A DNA stretch of 64,000 nucleotides from Nonomuraea aurantiaca. Lineage in GTDB: Bacteria > Actinomycetota > Actinomycetes > Streptosporangiales > Streptosporangiaceae. The DNA lies in NCBI RefSeq assembly GCF_020215705.1, contig NZ_JAIWNB010000029.1, positions 58,632 through 122,631 on the forward strand, given 5' to 3'. How positions within the stretch are numbered: position 1 is the stretch's first letter; each line of letters opens with the position of its first letter. A model generated the notes under the pieces. That model had not been told where the DNA came from and did no database searches. It saw only the letters and a program-made list of their open reading frames with translations. Shown here piece after piece: positions 59,099-64,000 of the stretch. The translations under genes and the position numbers were made by a program.

Positions 59099-60048
59099 CG
59101 AGAGGGCTCCTTGGTCGAGGGCTCCTGGGTCAGGGTGAGGAAGACGTCGTCCAGGTCGGGGGTTCGCACCGACAGCTCGGCGACGTCGATGGCATGCGTG
59201 TCCAGCCACTCCAGGAGCTTCCTCAGCGTCCTGACCCCGCCGGAGTCGGGGATCTGGACGGTGAGTGCCGCGTCGTTGCTGGAGGTGGCGCCGACGTGGC
59301 CCGCCGCCCTGCGGTACCCGTCGGGGTCGGCGAAGCGTACGACGATGTGGCCGCCGGGGACCATTCGCTTGAGTTCCTCAGGGGTGCCCTCGGCCACCAG
59401 CCGGCCCTGGCTGAGCAGGGCGATGCGGTCGGCGAGTTCGTCGGCCTCCTCCAGGTATTGCGTGGTCAGGAAGATGGTCACGCCGTCCTGCTGGACGAGG
59501 TCCCTGACGATCTGCCACATGGTGCGGCGGCTGCGCGGGTCCAGGCCCGTGGTCGGTTCGTCGAGGAAGATGAGCCTGGGCGTGCCGACCATGGTCATGG
59601 CGAGGTCGAGCCGGCGGCGCATGCCGCCCGAGTAGGTGGCCGCGGGCTTGCGGGCGGCGTCGGTGAGGTCGAAGCGCTCCAGCAGTTCGCGGGCGCGCGT
59701 GCGGCCCTTGGCTCGGCCGAGGTGGAGCAGGTCGGCCATGAGCCGCAGGTTCTCCTCGCCGGTGAGGAAGCTGTCGACCGCGGAGAACTGGCCGGTGACG
59801 CCGATCGCGGCACGCACCTCGTCGGGCTCCTTGGCCAGGTCGTGCCCGGCCACCCAGATCTCGCCCGCGTCGGCCTTGATCAGGGTGGACAGGATCTGCA
59901 CTGTGGTGGTCTTGCCCGCGCCGTTCGGGCCGAGCAGCGAGAAGACGGTGCCCTGCGGGATGGTGAGGTCGATGCCGTCCAGGACGCGGTGGGCGCCGTA
60001 GGACTTACGCAGCCCCGTCACCGAGACGAAGGTTCGCATCGCGTTCAC
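59095..60048 (-). CDS. ABC transporter ATP-binding protein (DrrA-like)
   Basis: A 317-residue ATPase. Walker A is GPNGAGKTT, the signature is YSGGMRRRLDLA, Walker B is LIFLDEPTTGLD, and the C-terminal 90 residues form the DrrA-type regulatory extension. The GTG at 60048 overlaps the stop of the P450 gene (GTGA); an ATG nine bases in is also possible. It drives the DrrB-like permease encoded next. Operon order P450, ATPase, permease. Confidence 0.93.
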   Translation of the reverse strand: MNAMRTFVSVTGLRKSYGAHRVLDGIDLTIPQGTVFSLLGPNGAGKTTTVQILSTLIKADAGEIWVAGHDLAKEPDEVRAAIGVTGQFSAVDSFLTGEENLRLMADLLHLGRAKGRTRARELLERFDLTDAARKPAATYSGGMRRRLDLAMTMVGTPRLIFLDEPTTGLDPRSRRTMWQIVRDLVQQDGVTIFLTTQYLEEADELADRIALLSQGRLVAEGTPEELKRMVPGGHIVVRFADPDGYRRAAGHVGATSSNDAALTVQIPDSGGVRTLRKLLEWLDTHAIDVAELSVRTPDLDDVFLTLTQEPSTKEPSR

Positions 60049-61253
60049 CCCCGATCCCAGGTGACGGGCAGGCTGTGCACGCCGTACACCTGCGAGGGGT
60101 CGGTGCGCAGCGACAGGTCTTCAGCCGGTACGGCGAGCCGCAGCGTCGGGAAGCGGGTGAGTAACGCGGGAAACGCGACACGCATCTCGATGCGGGCCAG
60201 CTGCTGACCGAGGCACTGATGGACGCCGTGGCCGAAGGCCAGATGCCCGGCGGCCGAGCGGCGCAGATCGAGCATGTCGGGGTCGGAGAACCTGGCCGGG
60301 TCCCTGTTGGCGGCGTTGATCGCGATGATGACCGTGTCGCCCGCCGTGAGCTGCCTGCCGCCGATCTCCATGTTCTCCAGCACGCCGCGCATCCCGGTGG
60401 CGGCGATGGACAGGTAACGCAGCAGCTCCTCCACGGCGCCGGCGGCCAGGTCGGGGTCGCCGCGCAGGGCGGTGAGCTGGGCCGGGTCGCGCAGCAGGGC
60501 GAAGGTGCCGAGCGCGAGCATGTTGGCGGTGGTGTCGAGCCCGGCGCCGAGCAGGAAGGCGGCCACGCCGCCGAGCTCCTCGTCGGTCAGGTCGCCGCCG
60601 GTGGCCAGGTCGCTGAGCAGGTCGTCGGTCGGCTTGGCCCGCTTGGCGAGCGCGAGCTCCCGCAGGTAGGTGCCGAGCTCGACGAAGGCGGCGTACTGCG
60701 CCTCCGCGGTCCGGGCGTCCGACAGGACCCGGGTGGAGCTCTGGAACCGGTCGCGGTCCTCGTACGGCACGCCGAGCAGCTCACAGATCATCAGCGCCGG
60801 AACCGGCTGCGCGAAGACCTCGACGAGGTCGGCGGGCGGCCCCTGCCGCTCCATCGCGTCGAGCCGCTCACGGGTGATCTGGTTGACCCGCTCGGTGAGC
60901 AGGTTCATCCTCCGGACGGTGAACTTGCCCGCCAGCAGTCTGCGGAAGCGGGTGTGCTGGGGTGCGTCCATGCCGGTCAGGTCGCCGACGGGGGCGGGCG
61001 GCAGGTGGCCGCCCGCCAGGGGGTGGTAGTGGGTTTCGTAGCGGGAGCTGAAGCGCGGGTCGGCGAGGATCTGGCGGACCAGGTCGTATCCGGTGATCAT
61101 CCAGACGCCGGGGGCGCCCTCGGGCGCGGCCAGGCGGGCGATCGGCTGCTCTACGCGCAGAGCGGTGAGCGAAGGGGCGGGATCGAAGGGACAGGCGGGT
61201 GCGCGATCGAGGGACGGGGTCACTGGCTCATCGCGATAGTACGTGTTCGACAT
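60045..61253 (-). CDS. Cytochrome P450 (CYP105/107-like bacterial class)
   Basis: A 402-residue soluble P450. The I helix has LLGAGLDTTANMLA, the K helix ExxR is EELLR, and the haem loop is LAFGHGVHQCLGQQLAR with the axial cysteine. LTGMDAPQHTRFRRLL is a typical B'-C region. It oxidises a small molecule with ferredoxin partners encoded elsewhere. A clear promoter and a leaderless start at 61253 drive it. Being co-transcribed with a DrrAB exporter and divergent from an HTH regulator suggests a resistance or detoxification cassette. Confidence 0.93.
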   Translation of the reverse strand: MSNTYYRDEPVTPSLDRAPACPFDPAPSLTALRVEQPIARLAAPEGAPGVWMITGYDLVRQILADPRFSSRYETHYHPLAGGHLPPAPVGDLTGMDAPQHTRFRRLLAGKFTVRRMNLLTERVNQITRERLDAMERQGPPADLVEVFAQPVPALMICELLGVPYEDRDRFQSSTRVLSDARTAEAQYAAFVELGTYLRELALAKRAKPTDDLLSDLATGGDLTDEELGGVAAFLLGAGLDTTANMLALGTFALLRDPAQLTALRGDPDLAAGAVEELLRYLSIAATGMRGVLENMEIGGRQLTAGDTVIIAINAANRDPARFSDPDMLDLRRSAAGHLAFGHGVHQCLGQQLARIEMRVAFPALLTRFPTLRLAVPAEDLSLRTDPSQVYGVHSLPVTWDRG

Positions 61254-61259
61254 GATTGA

Positions 61260-61289
61260 AAGCTACGTTGCTTTAAGAAATTACGTCAA
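61260..61289 (-). promoter_or_regulatory. Promoter of the P450-ABC operon
   Basis: On the minus strand TTGACG (61289-61284), an 18-base spacer and TAGCTT (61265-61260) end six bases before the P450 ATG. It lies in a notably AT-rich stretch (61254-61400). Confidence 0.75.
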
Positions 61290-61350
61290 TCAATCGATAG
61301 GCATAGATGCAGTTCAAAGCCAATATATTGATGCGTTGACGGTGAAGCTA

Positions 61351-61371
61351 AATGCAATGAAACGTTGCATT
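61351..61371. promoter_or_regulatory. Inverted repeat, operator candidate for the HTH regulator
   Basis: AATGCAA and TTGCATT arms separated by seven bases overlap a -35-like TTGCAT (61365-61370), which pairs with AATAAT (61389-61394) seven bases before the regulator's ATG. Confidence 0.55.
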
Positions 61372-61401
61372 GTGTTGGCGCCGAACGCAATAATGGGCGT
61401 C

Positions 61402-62085
61402 ATGCCAGAAGGAAGGTTGACCCGGCAGGACCGCCAGCGCATCGCGACCGGCCTCGCGGAAGGCCGCTCCTATGCCGAGATCGCCAGGCGACTGGACCGG
61501 CCGACCTCGACGATCAGCCGCGAGGTCGGCCGTAACGGCGGCCCCGGCGACTACCGGCCCGAGCGGGCGCACCAGGCGGCGGCGCGGCGGGCGCGGCGCG
61601 GCACCCCGGCCCGTTCGCCCGAGGCCGATCCCCAGGACCGCAAGGTCTTCGAGGCGGAAGAAGGAGCCGTCGAGATGGCGATCGGGATGGGCCTGCCGAA
61701 GATGATGGCGCGCGTGCTCATCGGCCTGTGGCTGAGCGAGGACGGCAGGCTCACCGCGGCCGACCTGTCGCGCGGGCTGAAAGTCAGTCCCGCCTCGATC
61801 TCCACGGCCGTGGGCTACCTGACCCAGCAGGGCCTGATCAGGCGCGAGCGTGATCAGCAGCGACGGCGCGACATCTACGTGGTCGACGACGACGCCTGGT
61901 ACCACTCGACGGTCATCAGCGCGCGGCGGACGCTCGCGGCGGCGGAGATCGCGAAGGCGGCGGGGGAGACGCTCGGGCTCAACACGCCCGTGGGAGGCCG
62001 CATGGCCAGGGGCGGTGCGTTCCTGGAGCGGATCAGTCTGGACGCTCTGGCGTCGGCCGAACGCTGGCGCGACCTCCCGCCGTGA
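61402..62085 (+). CDS. HTH regulator with HTH_38-type and MarR/GbsR-like domains
   Basis: A 227-residue protein from the ATG at 61402; longer in-frame starts run through AT-rich promoter DNA. Residues 1-45 form a helix-turn-helix of the HTH_38 type (LTRQDRQRIATGLAEGRSYA, then RRLDRPTSTISREVGRNGG), also known from IS30 transposases. Residues 80-170 are a MarR/GbsR-like winged helix (MARVLIGLWLSEDGRLTAAD, then KVSPASISTAVGYLTQQGLI). It diverges from the P450/DrrAB operon and is its probable regulator. The palindrome at 61351 would allow autoregulation. Confidence 0.88.
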   Translation: MPEGRLTRQDRQRIATGLAEGRSYAEIARRLDRPTSTISREVGRNGGPGDYRPERAHQAAARRARRGTPARSPEADPQDRKVFEAEEGAVEMAIGMGLPKMMARVLIGLWLSEDGRLTAADLSRGLKVSPASISTAVGYLTQQGLIRRERDQQRRRDIYVVDDDAWYHSTVISARRTLAAAEIAKAAGETLGLNTPVGGRMARGGAFLERISLDALASAERWRDLPP

Positions 62086-62232
62086 TCACACCGCCGGGAT
62101 CGTGCGCGCCAACCGCTTGGCGACGTCCAGCCGTACCTCGCCGTAGGGCCGAACGTGCCGCCAGAACGGCGGCGTCGGCCCGCGCTTTGAAGATTGTCCC
62201 TGCGGACTGTTGGAGAGGAGTTCGGCGGGCAG

Positions 62233-62658
62233 ATGGGGGTGATGAATGAAGATTTGCCTGATGCGCTGAACCGGGACGGTGGCGAGAGCGACGTGGTGGC
62301 GGAGCGGTCAGGGGCCGACACCCCGAAGGCGCCCCGTCCCGTACCCGCCGATTGGCCCGACACCGATACGAACCCCGCGATCCCCACTCCCGAGATAATC
62401 GCCCCCGGCACTGATTCGGCCCCCGAGGCGGATGCCGAGGCCGACGGTGACGCCGCTGCCGGCACTGGGGCCGATGCCGCCGCTGCGGCGGACGGTGACG
62501 CTGGAAGTGATGCGGCCGCTGCGGCCGACGGTGAGGCCGTTCCCGAGACCGGGACCGATGCGAAGGCTGACGCCGAAAAGCGCGCCGGCACCGGCGAAGA
62601 GACGGGCGATGGCAATGGCGAAAAGGAGGTGCGGCCCGACGCGGGTCCCACCGGCTGA
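62233..62658 (+). CDS. Acidic, low-complexity hypothetical protein
   Basis: A 141-residue frame rich in Ala, Asp, Glu, Gly and Pro, with repeated AADGDAG-like units (about 65-105). It looks intrinsically disordered and has no signal peptide or membrane helix. GGAGAGGAG lies upstream of the ATG at 62233 but somewhat far; ATG 62242 and an upstream TTG (62194) are alternatives. A strong hairpin 17 bases after its stop supports that it is a real transcription unit. Its function is unknown. An open frame arising by chance in GC-rich DNA cannot be excluded. Confidence 0.4.
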   Translation: MGVMNEDLPDALNRDGGESDVVAERSGADTPKAPRPVPADWPDTDTNPAIPTPEIIAPGTDSAPEADAEADGDAAAGTGADAAAAADGDAGSDAAAAADGEAVPETGTDAKADAEKRAGTGEETGDGNGEKEVRPDAGPTG

Positions 62659-62674
62659 CGGCATCCCCTGTCCC

Positions 62675-62713
62675 ACCCCCGCCGTCAAAAAGGCCAGATC
62701 CGACGGCGGGGGT
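62675..62713 (+). terminator. Hairpin after the acidic protein gene
   Basis: A perfect 12-bp stem (ACCCCCGCCGTC and its complement) with a 15-base loop. No T-run. Confidence 0.55.
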
Positions 62714-62886
62714 CAGCCGGGGATCAAAGCGGCGGCACTTTCGCTGATCGGCGAATGGCGCGGATGAGGTTCTGGGGGTTCGGTCGTTTTCCCCAGCGGT
62801 TCGCGAGTCATTCCCTGTCACCGTCCATGTTCTGTCCGGAATGCGTCGGGATTATCCGGTTTTTAACCAGACAGGATTCAGCAGAC

Positions 62887-63651
62887 ATGTCCGGATGGCC
62901 TGTCTGTGCTCCGAGAAACATCGCCAGAGTGCCGCTCTCCACGTGCAGCGAGAGCTTGGTCGGCCTGATCGAGCGCGGCAAGCGCCACCCGACCCGGCAA
63001 TTCACCCTCGCGGCCGAGACGGCCCTGGACCTGAATGGGGAATTGCTTCGGCTGCTGCCCAGCGCCAGGCTGGTTTCGGCGCCGAAGTGGTTCAGAGAGT
63101 GGCCAAGGGTGGAGGAGAACGCCCACACCATCCGAACCTGGCAACCTCTTGTCGTTCCGGGCCTTCTGCAGACGGCCGCGTATGCGCGAGCGATCCTCTC
63201 CGCCGAGCCAGGAGTCACCCAGGACTGGATCGAGGAGACCGTCGCGACCCGACTCCAGCGTCAGGCGGTGTTCGATCGCGACAAGCCGCCGATGTACTGG
63301 GCGCTGCTCGACGAGTGCGCTCTGATTCGCCCCATCGGGGGCGCCGAGGTCATGCGGGAGCAGCTTGAGCACCTGCTGAAGATGATGGCCACCCCCTTTG
63401 TCTCGATACAGATCGTCCCCCTCGGAGTGGGGGCTACGCCGGGCCTGCTTGGCGGCTTCTCCCTGGCTCAAGGCGACGGTATGCCGGACCACATCTATCT
63501 CGACACCGCCGCGCAGGGCTCCGTATCCGATCGCGAGGAGACGGTGCGAACGGTTAATCTCAGATACGACGCGATTCACAAATGGGCGCATCCCATACAT
63601 GTGAGCGAGCGACTAGTGCGTGAGGTGGCGGCAAGGTATGAAGATCAGTAA
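62887..63651 (+). CDS. DUF5753/Scr1-type XRE-like regulator with incomplete N-terminal HTH
   Basis: About 254 residues from the ATG at 62887. Family members have an XRE-type HTH followed by the DUF5753 domain. The latter is complete (about 65-250): TWQPLVVPGLLQTAAYARAI, LLDECALIRPIGG and PFVSIQIVPLGVGATPGLLG. Of the HTH only the second half is visible (CSESLVGLIERGKRHPTRQF). The preceding residues do not look like the missing helices in any frame, so the gene may be a truncated or decayed copy. It overlaps the DUF397 gene by 14 bases, the standard pairing in antibiotic-producing actinomycetes. Confidence 0.75.
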   Translation: MSGWPVCAPRNIARVPLSTCSESLVGLIERGKRHPTRQFTLAAETALDLNGELLRLLPSARLVSAPKWFREWPRVEENAHTIRTWQPLVVPGLLQTAAYARAILSAEPGVTQDWIEETVATRLQRQAVFDRDKPPMYWALLDECALIRPIGGAEVMREQLEHLLKMMATPFVSIQIVPLGVGATPGLLGGFSLAQGDGMPDHIYLDTAAQGSVSDREETVRTVNLRYDAIHKWAHPIHVSERLVREVAARYEDQ

Positions 63652-63862
63652 TGAGCTGCGCGCCGAACTAGAGGCCGCTGCGTGGAAGAAATCAACACTC
63701 TCCGGCTCAAATGGGGGCGACTGCCTCTACGCAGCCAAGCTGAGCGGCGACCGATACGCGATCAGAGACTCCGAGCAGCCCGACGTCGAGCCGCTGATCT
63801 TGCGAGGTGGCGTTTTCCGCGCCTTCGTGGGCGGCGCGAAACTGGGGGAGTCCGACATCTGA
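63638..63862 (+). CDS. DUF397 domain protein
   Basis: A 74-residue protein (ATG at 63638) with the DUF397 pattern: AAWKKSTLSGSNGGDCLYAA, then YAIRDSEQP and ILRGGVFRAFVGGAK. In well-studied pairs such as BldB-like/Scr-type systems the small DUF397 protein acts with or against the XRE-DUF5753 partner encoded upstream, sometimes like a toxin-antitoxin pair. It follows its partner with overlap, so the two are co-translated. Confidence 0.9.
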   Translation: MKISNELRAELEAAAWKKSTLSGSNGGDCLYAAKLSGDRYAIRDSEQPDVEPLILRGGVFRAFVGGAKLGESDI

Positions 63863-63874
63863 CCTCGATGATTC

Positions 63875-64000
63875 GTGCGCCCAGCAGAATGGAGGTGAAG
63901 CCGTGACGTAGCGGCTGATCTTGCTGTTCGTAAGCTCGTCGTCGCTTGCCGGTGGAAGTCCGGTCCGGGTAGCTGCCAGGAGGCCCGGTAGCAGGCTGGC
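63875..64000 (+). mobile_element. Probable group II intron, 5' end (cut by window edge)
   Basis: From 63875 the sequence begins GTGCGCCCAGC, matching the GTGYG 5' consensus of bacterial group II introns. It continues with AATGGAGGTGAAGCC and later CCGGTGGAAGTCCGGTCCGG, which resemble domain I of introns in the group that includes reverse-transcriptase-carrying actinobacterial examples. The start is 13 bases after the DUF397 stop codon. The intron-encoded reverse transcriptase and the 3' end would lie beyond the window. Confidence 0.6.

Noticed and set aside
58340..62085. Secondary-metabolite biosynthetic cluster around the P450
   Set aside because: No synthase, ligase or tailoring genes other than the P450; the genes fit export or detoxification better.
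1..64000. CRISPR array or restriction, abortive-infection or other defence island
   Set aside because: No regularly spaced repeats and no cas, methylase or nuclease-helicase defence genes were seen; the tandem repeats found are short, with at most about five copies.

Overview
The window is a 64 kb piece of chromosome from a very GC-rich actinobacterium. GC-rich codons, GTG/TTG starts, a mycobacterial-type integration host factor, a Ski2-like helicase, a DUF397/DUF5753 pair and the Gly-Cys-Val tRNA cluster fit a Streptosporangiales-type soil actinomycete (Nonomuraea or a relative). That placement is inference. About ten genes have a TANNNT -10 box ending 6-7 bases before the start codon, which suggests leaderless mRNAs.

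Layout. 1-8.5 kb: end of a LacI regulator, a CbiX-like protein, an MFS transporter with a strong CRP-type site, an SPFH protein, an MHS-family symporter divergent from a GntR/FCD regulator, a DUF2203 protein and two paralogous secreted beta-propeller-like proteins. 8.5-14.6 kb: a CGNR zinc finger protein, an AlkB-like repair enzyme behind a LexA-like box, a GNAT, a phospholipase D, an amidase and a PadR/membrane-protein pair. 14.6-23.3 kb is patchy: three unusual tightly packed tRNA genes (His, Arg-GCG, Met), a TetR regulator, a frameshifted integrase remnant, a DHA2 drug exporter, a CDF metal exporter, a ferritin-like protein, a cold shock protein, a LysR/PhzF pair, a decayed ornithine-cyclodeaminase-like gene abutting an HD-domain gene, and a normal Gly-Cys-Val tRNA cluster. 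23.3-27 kb: an ACT-domain protein, a tRNA dihydrouridine synthase, a PhyH dioxygenase divergent from an AraC regulator.

27-37.8 kb is a carbohydrate locus: a ROK repressor diverges from an operon of GH36 alpha-galactosidase, two ABC permeases, a sugar-binding lipoprotein, a PhoD-type phosphatase, a secreted GH27 alpha-galactosidase with NPCBM domain and a GH20 hexosaminidase. 37.8-48.5 kb is mostly housekeeping or signalling: DUF2087 protein, Ski2-like helicase, GNAT, acyltransferase, two-component pair, mIHF, ROK protein and MFS transporter.

48.6-58.2 kb is the most interesting region: a LacI regulator, two sugar ABC permeases, a binding lipoprotein, four different ADP-ribosylglycohydrolase-family proteins in a row and a ribokinase, almost all joined by overlapping stop/start codons. 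It looks like a dedicated import and breakdown pathway for a ribosyl (or similar glycosyl) conjugate, with released ribose phosphorylated at the end. The substrate cannot be read from the sequence.

58.3-64 kb: a P450/DrrAB-type ABC operon divergent from an HTH regulator across an AT-rich promoter region, an acidic disordered protein, an N-terminally incomplete DUF5753 regulator with DUF397, and what looks like the 5' end of a group II intron at the right edge.
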